The notes under the pieces were generated by a model. It was not told where the DNA came from, searched no databases, and saw nothing but the letters and a program-made list of their open reading frames with translations. A stretch of 64,000 bases of DNA, from NCBI RefSeq assembly GCF_047495875.1, contig NC_092497.1:4287437-4351436 (forward strand), given 5' to 3'. Source of the DNA: Pithys albifrons albifrons (taxonomy: Eukaryota > Chordata > Aves > Passeriformes > Thamnophilidae). The translations under genes were made by a program, and so were the position numbers. Shown here in pieces: positions 1-11,963 of this stretch. The stretch's first letter is position 1; every line of letters begins with the position of its first letter.

Positions 1-3000
1 TGGGACAGACTGTAAACCTTTCAGTTCTTCATCCAGTCTGGTTTGGAATGTTTCAAGTACCAGATCTTGTGTCAATCCCCTGAGGAAAATATTCTGTGTC
101 CCCACAGAGCAAGCATTGTTAACCATTCTTTCTGGACATTCAGTTCAATTATTCATTTATTCACTCCTAATTATGCTCACCTCAATAAAAAATTGTTCTC
201 CTCAGAACTGCACTCAGCTGGAGATACCTCCCCATGCCCCCTGCTATTATTTGGACAAAGTTAGTGATTCCATTATTCATTTGCCTCTAGTGAAGCTTGT
301 ATGTCTGTCTTCGTGGGATTTCTCTCTGTTTCAATTCCCCAGCTCTACAATAAGTCTCACTTTCTCACATCCTTTATCTATTCTTCTAAAAGCTCTAACA
401 CAGGGTCAGTCTGTATTTGTGTACATTATCTACAAGCAATACTTAGGGAGTCTGGGGTCAGCTTCTCAAATACTCTTAGGTATGAATGGAAAAGAGTAAT
501 AAGGAAATGAAGAGTTGCAGATGATTCCATTTAATTGTGACAACAAATTGTTATTAGAGAATGATAAATAAGTATCCCTTTTTAAGTTTATCTGGTTATA
601 ACTGACCCTGAGTAAATTTAATTCCAAAAATAGATTGTGAGAATTTAACATATCATCCTGTTTTTTGGGAAGAAGCCAAAGCAACATTTACGATAATCCT
701 ATGAAAAATATCCATTCTGAAACAGATGTTTTAACAAAAAGGTTGAGTTTTGCACACATGCAACTAAGCAATTGGTTTTTAGATTTACCTCTTTTCCCTG
801 AATAACAGTTAGCCAGGGCAAATGCCAGCCAACTTTAAATCTGAAATTGAAGAGTGTGTGTGTGTGTATCCAATAAAAAAGAATAAAATTGTTTGACTAA
901 TATATTCAGGCTGGATAAGAGAAAAAAATATGCTCCCAAAACATTTTTAAACTTCTTTAATTGATAGAGCTGTAATTTTTTTGGCTGCAGCAGGGAACTA
1001 AAATTTCAAAGGAACTTTAGTAGCAGTAAAGAGCCTGAGGTACCAACAGCAGCTTCCTGATCTGCTTTTCTGATTCGGTCAAGAGATTTCACCTTCCTAT
1101 TTCTTGTCTGTTTCTGCTCGTGACATTCATTTTAAAAACTATGTGAAAGAAGAATTAGTGGTAATATGTTTTCATGGTCTCTAATAACATGGATTCCAGG
1201 ATTCAGCTGCAGCTAACAGACACGGATAGTCCAACCATGGATACTACTTTCAATTGAAATTACAAAGAAAATATTTAATAACTTTTTGGTCTTGATACTA
1301 CAACAATAGATTCAAATTATTGCCAAGTTCAAATATTTGTCTAAAATAATTTTATGGTGCTACAAAGCTGTCTGGACATATCTTGTGGTCCCAGGTGAAG
1401 TATACAAGAACTATTAATTTATCCTTAAAGAAGAGCTTAGTTGTCCCTATTGTCTTGCATTGTCATTTATTCCTCCTTCCTGTTACCCATTCTCATCATC
1501 GTTTAAAGAGTATGTTTTTACTTTTTGTAAATAGATGAAAAGGTTTTCATGAAGTCTCTTTGAAACTGCAAGCCTAGACAATGACAAATACATTCCAACA
1601 GAAGTTTATCCCTTGGCTGCAGGTGGTGACCATCTGGCACAGAGGTAAGAGCAGTATTCCTCTTACTGTGGGTACTTGGTAGACCCAAGTACTTCCCAGA
1701 ACTTAGTTTAAATATGTAGGAGAAAGATTTTTATTCATTTGCTGCAACTGCTTAAAGCCTTGCCAGTGCCTTTTGATATTTCTGTTGAAACTATCCTAGG
1801 AAGTGAGGGTTTGGACACAGTGATAAAGTAAAGGAAAATTTGTACCCTACTGACCATTGAGTAGATGATGCCTATTGGATACATATATCTGTGACTAAAA
1901 CATTTAGTGATCAGTTCCAAATTTTATTTTTCTTAACCTTAAGACAATGTTCCTTTATACTGAGTTTACCACTGTTACTTAGGACAATGAGTTCCAGCCT
2001 GTGTGGACACAGAATATGGGATTTTCATTTGATTTTTGATCATATGTCTGGATCCCTCTGGAAAACTTTATTTGCTATCTGCTTCACAAATAACTTCTAG
2101 GGTATCAGAGGTCTGGGCATGAAATGCCACAGGAAATTTGTTACTGAATGATCCAGCAAAATCAATAGACATGCATCAGGGATAGATTTGTCCTAATGTG
2201 TTTACCCATACATAAAAACTGTATATGATCATCACATATTTTATGGCATGATACAAGAAATAGCAGCTATTCATAGTCTTCTTTGTCTGCCACACACCCC
2301 ACAGCTAAATTTGTGTTACAGTGGTGAAAATAACTGCTAAATACTAGCATGCTCATCTGCATATTCAACATGAACCAGGGTCTGTCCTTGCACCTTAGTC
2401 TATTTTGGTATGAGGCCACATCCTAAAAAAAAAATATGCAGAACATTTAAAATCTGATCTCAATAAAAGTTTTATTTTTAGAAGTTGTGACTATTAATTT
2501 AAGCAGCATTTGTCCTGATTTCCTAATAGTTTCTCCACACCATGATAACATGATACAGTCTTAATTTTCTGAGAACTAGAATGCTAGAAGTGCAAGATAT
2601 GCTCAGCAATGGGATGCCAAGGGAATGGTTTCCCTGGAAACAGCAAGCACATAAAAAATATTCAGAGCATTCCCTGTTTCTCCTCTGTTTTAAGCCTCCA
2701 TTGATAAGGGAATCAAATCTAGTCTAGATTTTTTCTTGTTTTCTTTCTTTTTTCTTTTTTTTTTAATTATTTAAGGTGAACCGCAGGGCAGAAAGGCAGG
2801 GATATTCTTTATTACATTTTGCCACCTTGTGGAGCAGACCTGTAGGAAGAGAATTAGGAAAGATCACCATGGGGCTGCAGAGAGGACATATAGTCACAGG
2901 AGAAAGAAAGAGAATAAGCAAGAATTAGAAAAATGAAACTTATTTGCAAATAATGAATTTTCTAAGGCAATTTTTAAAATCAGCTAGAGGGATTGTAGGA

Positions 3001-5920
3001 TTCTGTCTAAGGCTTGGCTCTGATTCAGTAAGACACTTGGATACATGGGTCCCTTTAATCTGAGAAACACACACTCTGATTTGAAATGCAGATCCTATGT
3101 GTTTTAGGCATTTGAACAGTCCCATAGAAATTAGACACATGCTTCAATATCTCACTGAACCATGGTTTATACAATGTCACTTTCAGATCATTCAGATCTT
3201 GCGGCATTTCTGTTGTTTCTAAAAGAATCTCAATTGGGCTCCCACTGAAAAGTTGCCTTTGAGAGAGTGCAATAAAACTGAAATTCATCTTCAACTTACC
3301 ACTGTTTTGCCTGCAATGACATTTTCAGGAGAGGAGAGCTGAGTTTAATTTGTCTAATGTTTGACATGTCTCAGTAGTGGTGATTCTAGCTGTGATTTTG
3401 CACACAGGGCAAGAGATTTAAACCCTAGACTAAAAAAGTTGGGGATATGATCAATATTTCATGAATGCTTGATACCTATTATCTTTAGTATAGGAGAAGA
3501 CAGAAATGAAGTTCATGGATACTGTAACTGTGCCATTTTTCATGGAACAGTCTAAAAATATGAAAATTACTTATCCCTAGCAATGCCTTGATTTTGACCG
3601 CTTCGATATAATAGACGCAGATAATTTGGTTATGGAAAATAATATATGGAAAAATATAAACTCTCAGTATTATGTGTTCAAGTTATTACATAGACTCATG
3701 ATTTTTGATTATTTGCAAAGTGCAAAAAATATTTTTTACAATGCATTACCTCACAAACCTGTTGATTCTGCCAGAAAAATTTATGCATGAACAAACAGAA
3801 ATTGTACCTTTATCCTCACAATGAATGTGGCTTGAGCTTCCATTCTTTTCCTTCCTTTCTTAGTTCTAGAGCCTTTGCCATTTTGGTACTATCCTTGTTC
3901 CTATGTTTGTTGAGTATTTATATTCCCCAAGTGAATGAGCATTCCTTTATTCTAACTGAATATTTTCAGAATATTTTACCCACTTTCTAGAATTATTAAT
4001 GCTGGCCTGCAATTTCTTACTCTTCTCCCCTCTTTCCTTGCAGGCTTCTGTAAGAACTTCCCCTGGGCTTTGCAGTAGGACTAAGAAAGGCAAAGGTGGT
4101 ATTTAGCACTTACATAGCACGAAAACAATTCAGACCTAGACTGTCTTTCGGATTAAAAAGAAATTCACTCTCTCCATTGAAAAAGAAGCATTAAAAAATG
4201 AAGTCCAGAGAGGAAAAACAAATTTTCATAGTAATTTGATATCCTATATTGAATTATGTCTTTCCCATAGCACATCAGCCAACACCTGCCCTTTGCAACA
4301 TCAAATGGGAAGTCAGGTCTTGTTTAGCGATGGAAGCACTTGTAAAAGTTTGTATTTATACCCTTTTCCTAGGCTTTGATTGGTGAGTTTTCATTGTTTG
4401 TAAGATTCATTAGTAAGCACTGCCTTGAGCCTCCATGCAAACTGCTCATGTTTGGACAATAATGACAAGCATGTTATACCATCTGGGTGCTCCATAAAAA
4501 GTGCTTCACATTTGCAAACAAGCAATCAAGTGCGTAAGGAAGTGTGCTTTCCTAAATGCAGAGAAGAAAACAAAATGAGGGAGGAAATTGGATAAGATAC
4601 AATGACCTACTTACTGCTTTCCTGAGTTGCAGTAACCATTTAAAGTTACCCTCACCAGGGTAAGGCAACTTCATGGATGCTGCCTGATTCCTGTCTCCTG
4701 TGAAAAGCCTCAGCTGGAGCTGGTAGATCCCAGGGCTCTGTCTCCTACCCTGCCAAGCATCTGGGAATTAGGTTTCTGCCACTCACCCACTTCGTGCTCT
4801 CAGAACTGCTCATGCTTATCCTTCTGGCCTCAAAAGCTGCCCCTGTTCCTGAGAAATTTCTGCTTTTCAGTGTTAAGGACAGACAAGCTGATGGACTTTG
4901 GCTCTCAAAGTAGTGCCCTGAAGTATGATGAAAAGAACAAGTATACTGTGTCCACATCTGAAGGTCAGTCAGCAGTGCTTTCTTTTCAGTTCGCATTCTC
5001 TCGCTCTCTCTCAGGTCTGAATGAGCATTCCCCATTCTGAGCTTCCTTCTGTCCCTCTCACCATCACTCTGGGCACATCTTTCTCAGCTGGAAGATTTTG
5101 CCTGTTAGTTCTACAAAAGCAGTTTTATTTTTTGCCTTGTAATAGTGACTAATCAGTTCTCTGTTTGCAGATTAGGGGATTAGTCCAGTGGTGCCTTTTG
5201 GTTGCAGCACTGCAAAATAATCCCCTTCTGCACATCTGTGTCCCTTCTGCACATCTCACTCCCTCTTGCCCTCTCCTACACAGCTTTCTCTCTCAAAACA
5301 TTTCCATGTCTTTCATCCCTCTAGCCTGATACACTGCTATTTAAAGCAAAACTATTGGGGATTTGGTATTTAAACAATATTAGTGCACTCATCACATCCA
5401 TGTATACAGAATATGCTTACTCTGCCATCTGCTTCCGCTTACAGACACACTCCTTCTGCCCTTGGGAAGATGAGAGAGCAAACACCTGACAGATGCTTAG
5501 TCAGACTGCTTAATATTTCTGGAAAATATTCAGGTGCTGAGATTAGAAACAGGAGAAAGGCAGTGCAGAATTAAGGCAAATTCCCTACAAATCTATCAGA
5601 ATTATCTGGAAGAATTCTTGCAAAGATTAGATGTGGGAAGGAAACACTGTATCTTTTCCCCTTTTCACACCACTCAGTTACAACATTGACAGTCAGTCTA
5701 GGTTTTATTCAAATCCAGAGTTACTGCATAATGAGATCTAAGACCTGCTGTATTTATATATCCATTCCAGTCTCTTCAGTATCTGAGCACCTTCTAGTAT
5801 AACTCTAGGTGATATAATTAGCATCTGAAAAGTGGGGCTCACTCTCCACAGGAGGGAAATATTGCCTGTGGATTTTCTTCAGCTATGTCCAGTGCCATGT
5901 GTCTGTATTAACCATGACAT
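1..5920. other. AT-rich unique DNA, no gene recognised
   Basis: No CR1, LTR or credible coding exon is visible. Open frames up to 127 codons occur here, but they lack splice context, any recognisable domain or a biased composition, as expected by chance in AT-rich DNA. Small features are a short TG run near 857-868, a polypyrimidine stretch near 2735-2765, and a 15-nt direct repeat (CCCTTCTGCACATCT) at 5223-5237 and 5242-5256. A small cluster of CpGs at about 3599-3616 stands out from its AT-rich surroundings. Confidence 0.6.
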
Positions 5921-6114
5921 AAAAAAAAAAACAAACCAAAAACTAAAAAAAAAACAAAACCCAAACCAAACCAAACCAAACCAACCAAACAAAAAAAAAC
6001 CCCCAAAAACAACCCCACTCCCAAAAACTCAAAAAGAGCCAACCAACCAACCAATGAAAAAAAAAACCAAAAAAAAACCCCAAACAAACCAAAAAACCAA
6101 ACCAAAACCAACAC
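5921..6114. repeat. A/C-rich low-complexity tract (AAACC-like)
   Basis: About 190 bases almost free of G and T on the plus strand, made of irregular A runs alternating with CC, CCC and AACC units. It ends directly in a G-rich run. Open frames of 112-126 codons on the minus strand here are artefacts of the tract and encode only F, W, L, G and V-rich strings. Confidence 0.95.
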
Positions 6115-6140
6115 GGGGGGGTGGGGGTGGGGGGGAAGGG
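6115..6140 (+). other. G-quadruplex-type G run
   Basis: Four G runs of 7, 5, 7 and 3 are separated by T, T and AA, which satisfies the usual G3+N1-7 quadruplex pattern on the plus strand. It directly follows the G-free A/C tract, giving an abrupt strand-composition switch. Formation of a quadruplex is inferred. Confidence 0.8.
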
Positions 6141-6255
6141 ACACTGGGCACAAGGAGGAGAGAGGTGAATGGTAACTCCTTTGGCTTGTGAAGCTGGTGC
6201 TTGATGTGAAGCTGGCGAAATTTTGTACTTGATTTGTTGTTGACACAACTCAGAA

Positions 6256-6495
6256 GAATCACAGAATAAATAAGGTTGGAAGAGACTACAGTGGGACCAG
6301 CCCCATCCTAGAGCATTTGCCACAGAGTTGCATCCAGACGGTTCTGAAATATCTCCAGTGATGGAGACTCCACACCTGCTCTGGTCAATCTGTTCCAGTG
6401 CTTACTTACTGCACAGGAATAAAGTTCTTCATCATGTTCAGGTGAAACTTTCTGGGCATCCATTTCTGTACTAAGCCTCTAAAACTAAACTCCTT
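6256..6495 (-). mobile_element. CR1 LINE fragment (3' UTR)
   Basis: The left end matches a degraded CR1 3' terminus read antisense (GAATCACAGAATAAATAAGG then TTGGAAGAGAC). The body matches the antisense CR1 3' UTR, with the 'gttctgaaatatctccagtg atggagactc' style segment and 'tctgttccagtgctt'. It is 5'-truncated, as usual for CR1, and its octamer tail is eroded, suggesting an old copy. The right boundary is approximate. Confidence 0.8.
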
Positions 6496-7160
6496 CACTT
6501 AGGTTTCTGCCAGTCTGTTACTTGCAGGGGTATATTATGACCTTTAGATAACTTTTATAATCTCCACAGAGCTTTCACAGTTGAACCCTCGTGTTCTAGA
6601 TGAAAGGCTAAGATTCTAGGGCACACAATGACAGTTTTTAGCTCCTTACGTCTTAAGCAGGCTTAGTAGAGGTAATAAGAGCCCTTTTTGAGTCCAGACA
6701 ATCTCATCTCTTTCTAGAAAGCTACCACCTCACTTTGGTTTTCCTTTCTTTTCTTCTTCTGATGTCTTTGGATGGATCACACAGTATGCGTCTGAACAGG
6801 CTCATAAAATACCTCAGGTTCATTCACATTCCTTTTTTTGTCAACATAAACTGTTCCCCTGGGACAGAGAAGTAGAGCCATCAGTTACCAAGGAGTTACA
6901 CAGCCATTCAGGTCTGCTGTTCCCTGATATATGAGCATTTTGTAAATAGCCCAAAGTTTCAGATGCTGAGGACAAGGACTGCATCTTCTCCACTGCTTTC
7001 AGAGACAAAGTTGACTCACCCAAATAATAATATTACCTTAGAAGAAAAAAGAAGTACTTTTTCTGGGCTGAAATAAGTTCAGACTTTACACAGGCAGTTA
7101 CATGGGCTGTAGATACTGCATTCATAGAGCTAATGTTATGATCACGTGCTTCCTACTCAT
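6496..7160. other. unique AT-rich DNA
   Basis: Between the CR1 fragment and the next A/C-rich tract. No gene, repeat family or structured element is recognised. Confidence 0.5.
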
Positions 7161-7298
7161 GAAAAACCCAAACAGTCCCCTCAAAAAAATCCCCAAACAA
7201 CAAAAACCCTACAAACCACCACCAACAAAAAACCTACAAACCACCACCAACAAAAAAAGAACCCACACCAAAAAAACCCCCAACAAATCAAACCACAA
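7161..7298. repeat. A/C-rich low-complexity tract with a 25-bp tandem duplication
   Basis: A run of A-rich and ACC-rich units. It contains two adjacent copies of a 25-bp unit beginning CCTACAAACCACCACCAAC, at 7208-7232 and 7233-7257. The two copies look identical, so the duplication is probably recent slippage or unequal exchange. Confidence 0.9.
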
Positions 7299-7543
7299 AG
7301 TTCATAAGTAAGCAAGTAAATTCCCAAACACAAAAAACTAGCTGTCTTGCTCCCCACACATACAATCTCACACCCCTCCCACTATAATGCTGAATTGATT
7401 GAAACGGTGCTGCATCATGGCATGGAATGCATACCTTCTTTTAAAGCTGAATTTGTGCCTTATTGTTCTTCTTTATCCAACTAATTAATTTAAGTTTCTG
7501 TTATAATCTTTCTTTTATTCAATGTCTTTTCAATTTCTTCTTT

Positions 7544-7548
7544 CCACT
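7544..7548 (+). repeat. target-site duplication, left copy (CCACT)
   Basis: This 5-bp CCACT directly precedes the TGTCC start of the LTR. An identical CCACT at 8164-8168 follows the CAGCACA end. The perfect match fixes both LTR ends and shows a single retroviral-type integration event. Confidence 0.88.
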
Positions 7549-8163
7549 TGTCCTGTTCAGCAGGTGGGACCAGTTATCACTGTGTGGGAGTGATCAAAGC
7601 TGTGTATTCTACCCCCTCTATTCATTTCCCAAGAACAGTGGACCATTAGCAGCAGCTGCCCAGGGAGTCATTAGCACCTTCCCACCCAGCCTGGGGTGGC
7701 GTGGCTGCTAATGGGCCATCAACAGTTCAGGGATACCCCATGACTCACAGAGTTAATCACCCATTGTGTGAGTCCCCGCCCTGGGAGAGGGATTGGGTGC
7801 TGCCTGAGAGTACATAAGTGGTGGCTAAGAAGACCTTAGGATCCAGAGGAGCAGCAGGACCTCAACAGGAGGAGACCACCACTCTCGACCAGACTACAGC
7901 CATTACCTGTACCAACAAGTTTTTTCACTTCCTTTTGCTTTGGACTTGAGGGAACCATGTGGGTCTCAGCACAAGGGCTAACAAACCCCTTTGGGTTTGT
8001 CCCCCAGGACACTGGGTTATACTGCTGGGTTTTGTGAGTTAAAACCAATTTCTCCTGGTGCCATTGTATTTATTGTAATATTATTATTAAACTGTAGCTC
8101 TGACTTATAATCTCTCTCGTGTTGAGTTCATTTCTCCTGCTGGTTTACCTTTAAACCAGCACA
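7549..8163 (+). mobile_element. solo LTR of an endogenous retrovirus, ERVL-like
   Basis: A 615-bp element with TG...CA termini (TGTCCTG...CAGCACA) is flanked by a perfect 5-bp duplication, CCACT. Inside, a TACATAAG TATA-like site lies near 7811. An ATTATTATTAAACTG segment near 8085 sits about 80 bases before the 3' end, an arrangement seen in avian ERVL-type LTRs. A 24-nt hairpin closes the 3' end. No gag, pol or env sequence is adjacent, so this is a solo LTR left by recombination between two LTRs. The plus orientation is inferred from the TATA-like site and the polyadenylation-type region. Family naming is uncertain, but the LTR nature is well supported. Confidence 0.85.
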
Positions 8164-8168
8164 CCACT
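8164..8168 (+). repeat. target-site duplication, right copy (CCACT)
   Basis: Exact repeat of the CCACT found immediately before the LTR start at 7549. Confidence 0.88.
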
Positions 8169-10085
8169 TCTGCCCTGATGCTTTAATTCCATGGATCTCA
8201 GAGCTCAGCAAGTATTTGACTTGCTAAATCTTTATGGAAATTTTTAACACAAAACTATTAACCTCAGACAAAGTATTTTGGAGCTTTTCATTTGTATGCA
8301 GTAAGGATGCTCTTTGGAGGGGTGGGAGAGTGAGAGGAAGGAACCTCCAAAAGAAATATAAATCAATATCTTAAATTACTCAAATGTACTACAATATGGC
8401 CCCAGTAGCTGTTACATATTTTTTGCCTCCTTTTGAGATTCAAATGCATATGCTCAGCAATTACTGTTACATTTGCATAATAGGACTTTTTTCAATTAGC
8501 ATATCTTGGACTTCTGTTTGCATCTTTTAAGTGTGGTTACTTTTATTCTCTAATTTGTCCTTATTCAGCTTTCATGTTTTATTATACCTGCTCATGTTTT
8601 CCTTTGCTCTTGTTTTGTTTTCCTGAGGGCTTGCTGTCTCCAAAGTGTTGTTTACTATTTGATTTCATAGTTAACATCCCACAGTAATGGCATACCAGGA
8701 AAGCAAGGCACATGACATATTAAAGTCTAATGATAAGTTGTGAAACCATGTGACAAATGCCATTCTTTCACAGGGGATAGCCACTGATGCACTGCAAGAG
8801 CGTACAAAAACAGTAATATACTTTATAACAGTTACTCAGACTTTCATGCTCATCCAAGTTTGTGTGCTCTGAGGGAAATATCTTGTGGTTACATCAGCTT
8901 TGTACATTTTATGAAATCTAAATAACTGCTACTAGAGCCAAAACAGGTTGGACCAGATTCTTGGTGTTGCCACCTCAGGTGAGATGCTTTGATTGACCCT
9001 TCTCTTTCTCTGCTTTAGAGGAGTTAGATTTAAGACAGTGTTTAGGTAGCTATTCAAAACAAAACAACAAAAAAATAAGAGAGAGAAAACAAAAACCAAA
9101 TCAAACCAAAACCCCCAAACCCTCTTCAGTAAAACCAACTGGGTTTTCAGTTGTGTGGAAGTATTTAATGCTTTTCTGTCAGGGAATCCTTGTGCCTTTA
9201 TCTAAGGGATAGTGCTGTTGTTTGTAAGATAAATACCCTAATGTCCTTACTTATTACATAATCTTAAGACAAATTTTATTGAATTTTATTTATCTTATCT
9301 GTAAAATACTGAACATACTTTGATATCAGGGCAAAGATATATGTAATTTTGTTACCATTGTTTCATTTGTTCCAATCTTCAAAATTTAACAGATTCTTGG
9401 TACTGTCTTTCTTGTAATGTCTTGAGATCTCAAATAAAACAGTAGCCAAGTTGGGTTGATCTTCCTGTTCATGGCTTTGCTCTGTGAATTCATTGATTTC
9501 TGTAATTAAATGAGTTGGAAGTAAATCCCAGCCCTTTGCTGCATGTAACTCATCAGAGCTGATGGCTGAATCTTAATAAGCTGTTTAGTGTGATCTTGTG
9601 CCAGAGCAGCTAGGTGCTAACAGTTTCCCTAGTGCTGCAATTCCATGTAGCAATCTGTGGTTGTAATTGACTCTGCCAGGACAAAAGAAAGAGGAGGTGG
9701 AATGGCATTAGATTAAAATGAAACAGTGCAGGGCAGAGTGCTTAGCTCAATGAATGCAAAATTCTTCCCTTTTTGTGTGTGAGCTGAACTCAGTGGTTAC
9801 AATTTTCTCCCTTCTTTCAAATAAATTGCAGCATTTCAGGCTCAGATACATGGCTGAAGAAAGAGATCTGAGCTTGTTCTCCATTTGGAAAAGAAAAAAA
9901 AAATAACAACCACTTTGAAATGCAAACATTAAGACACTTAATTACTAAAGATAATGGCACTACCTGTGTAGTGTTCTTGTGTTCTCTATATTCTTTCAGT
10001 CTGCTGATGCCAATGCTGTGTAGTCAACATGCTCTACAAGAATGAAAGAATAATGATATTGTGATAGGCCTTGAACTAAAAAGAA
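8169..10085. other. unique AT-rich DNA with one A/C-rich tract
   Basis: No gene or interspersed repeat recognised. An A/C-rich low-complexity stretch occupies about 9056-9121. A short A run near 9893-9903 is the only other simple sequence of note. Confidence 0.5.
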
Positions 10086-10230
10086 ATTATTATGATTATT
10101 ATTATTAATTATTTTTATTATCATAATAATAAATCAGAATCATAATAATAATAATACAAAACCAAATCAAACAAAATCCAAAACAGAAACCCCATCCCAA
10201 ACAAAACAAAAGCCCACCAACAAAATACCC
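10086..10230. repeat. ATT/AAT hairpin-prone microsatellite followed by A/C-rich tract
   Basis: ATTATTATGATT at 10086-10097 is the reverse complement of AATCATAATAAT at 10138-10149. A shorter arm at 10120-10130 is also complementary, so two alternative AT-rich hairpins are possible. An A/C-rich tract (10156-10230) follows directly. Confidence 0.85.
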
Positions 10231-10940
10231 AAGAACTGATGCTCATCTTTAAAAAGATAAACCAGAACCCAGCAAATGAGAGTTCCACACTATAAAATGA
10301 GAAATTATGAAACCAACTATTATAAAAATAATGTTTTTTTATAAGGGAAAATGCTTAAGAAATGAAATCACAGAACTAAGGAGGACTCTGTCTATTGTGC
10401 TCTTGGATAAAAATTTCCTAAGGATTTTGAAAAATTCAGAAAAGGCTTCAGCTGTCCATGGAGAAAAATTGCATTTTTCCTCAGAACAGTTTGCTTGGAC
10501 TGTGTAGGAGTTCCACTGCCTACTTGCTTCCTGAGGACATGAAGTCAAACACTCCAGACTGTGAGAAGGAAACAAACTTGGAGCACTCTGTTGTGTTTGT
10601 GATGATATTCAGCTGAGTGTCTCTTCCCTAGATGTGTGGTTCTTGGACTGCATCTCCCCGTTGTCTGTGTGTACATTAAAACTAATCAGCTCTCAGTGTG
10701 TTTCTCCACAGGCTTATATCGAGAAACATACGCTGCTTGAATCTTCCAAATGGCAACCCTTTAAAAGTGATTCTCAGTCACCTGTAGCTTGTGGTGTAGC
10801 TGCAATCTATTGGCATCAGGGAAAGAAACCTCTCCCTCATCCACCATAACACTGTCACACTCCCTACTCACCTTTCCCTTTGTACTTTTTCCTCCACTGC
10901 GTGCCTTTCTGCTGCTGTTTTTTCTTGTCTGACAACCCAA
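10231..10940. other. unique DNA, nothing recognised
   Basis: Open frames of 66-84 codons on both strands look like chance. No repeat family is recognised. Confidence 0.5.
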
Positions 10941-11258
10941 GGAGACATTATAGCACCTTCCAAGACCTAAAAAGAGCCAACAAGACGGCTGGAGGGGAGC
11001 TTTTCGCAAGGGCATGGAGTAATAGGACCAGAGAGAATGACTTTGAGCTGAAGGAGGGTAGATTCAGATTAGTATGTGGAAGAAATTATTCCCTGTGAGG
11101 GTGGAGAGGCCCTGGCACAGTTTGCTCAGAGAAGCTGTGGCTGCCCCATCCCTGGAAGTGTTCAAGGCCAGATTGGACGGGGCTTGGAGCAACCTGGTCT
11201 AGTGGAAGGTGTCACTTTTAAGGTCCCTTCGAAACCAGACTATTCTATGATTCTATGA
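10941..11258 (+). mobile_element. CR1 LINE fragment (3' UTR, sense)
   Basis: Sense CR1 3' UTR. It includes the 'gagacattatagcacctt' start, the 'ccctgtgagggtggagaggc' block, 'gaagctgtggctgccccatc', 'ggcttggagcaacctggtct' and the canonical ATTCTATGATTCTATGA terminus. The copy is 5'-truncated. Its well-preserved terminal octamers suggest it is younger than several neighbours. Open frames across it are non-coding. Confidence 0.95.
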
Positions 11259-11785
11259 ATGGCTCAAGAAGACTTTTTCAACTGATAAATAGCTGCCTGT
11301 GTTTTGGATTTGGTTTCTTCTCTTCTCCCTGCTGGGGAGATCACCTGCACCTGCAGCCTGTAGAAGAAGATGAAATAAAGCTGTGATTCACTCATCCATA
11401 AGTCACCCATTATTGACATGATTCAGTCTCAAGGTGTTCATACACAAATAAAAGTGCTCAGACATTGGAGGTAGATAAGACAGTAAACTGAAAGTTAGTT
11501 TCAAATAAATCCCCTGCTAAGCCAATGCATGACATAGGTGAACAGAAATCACAAAGAGGAAGTTTAAGAGGCTGTTTCCTCCTGTTTCATGCTGCTCTAA
11601 GCAGCTGGAAGCCAATACAAAAGCTAAAGCAAAAATTGCTGGGATCTCCTCTACATTTACCATATTTTCTTCAAAGTGACAAGCCAAAGATTCATGAGAC
11701 ACAAAGTAAAAATTTAATGGTCATGCAGGGAAGAAATTATTTGGCTGGGCAACATATTGTAGGGCCTTGAAAATTTTAAGTATTG
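11259..11785. other. unique DNA between two CR1 fragments
   Basis: No gene or repeat recognised. Confidence 0.5.
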
Positions 11786-11963
11786 TAGAATTATAGAGTC
11801 ACAGAGTGGTTTGTGTTAAAAGGGACCTTAAAGACCATCTCGTTCAAACCTTCCTGCCATGGGCAGGGACACCTTCCACTATCTCAGGTTCCTCCAAGCC
11901 CCATCCAACCTGGCCTTGAACACTTCCAGAGGCAGCCACAGCTTCTCTGGACAACCTGTGCAA
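11786..11963 (-). mobile_element. CR1 LINE fragment (3' end)
   Basis: Antisense CR1. The left end is a degraded octamer terminus (TAGAATTATAGAGTCACAGAG), followed by 'gggaccttaaagaccatct', 'cctgccatgggcagggacac' and 'agccacagcttctctggaca'. It is about 180 bp long and 5'-truncated. Confidence 0.95.

Noticed and set aside
116..499. 127-codon plus frame at the window start
   Set aside because: Overlaps other open frames in two phases with no domain; chance is sufficient.
2818..2834. CCACCTTGTGGAG as a second CTCF site
   Set aside because: The core differs from the consensus at central positions that matter for binding.
5908..6323. Hydrophobic 112-126-codon minus frames that look like membrane proteins
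   Set aside because: Composed of F, W, G, L and V from the GGTTT-like complement of a simple repeat.
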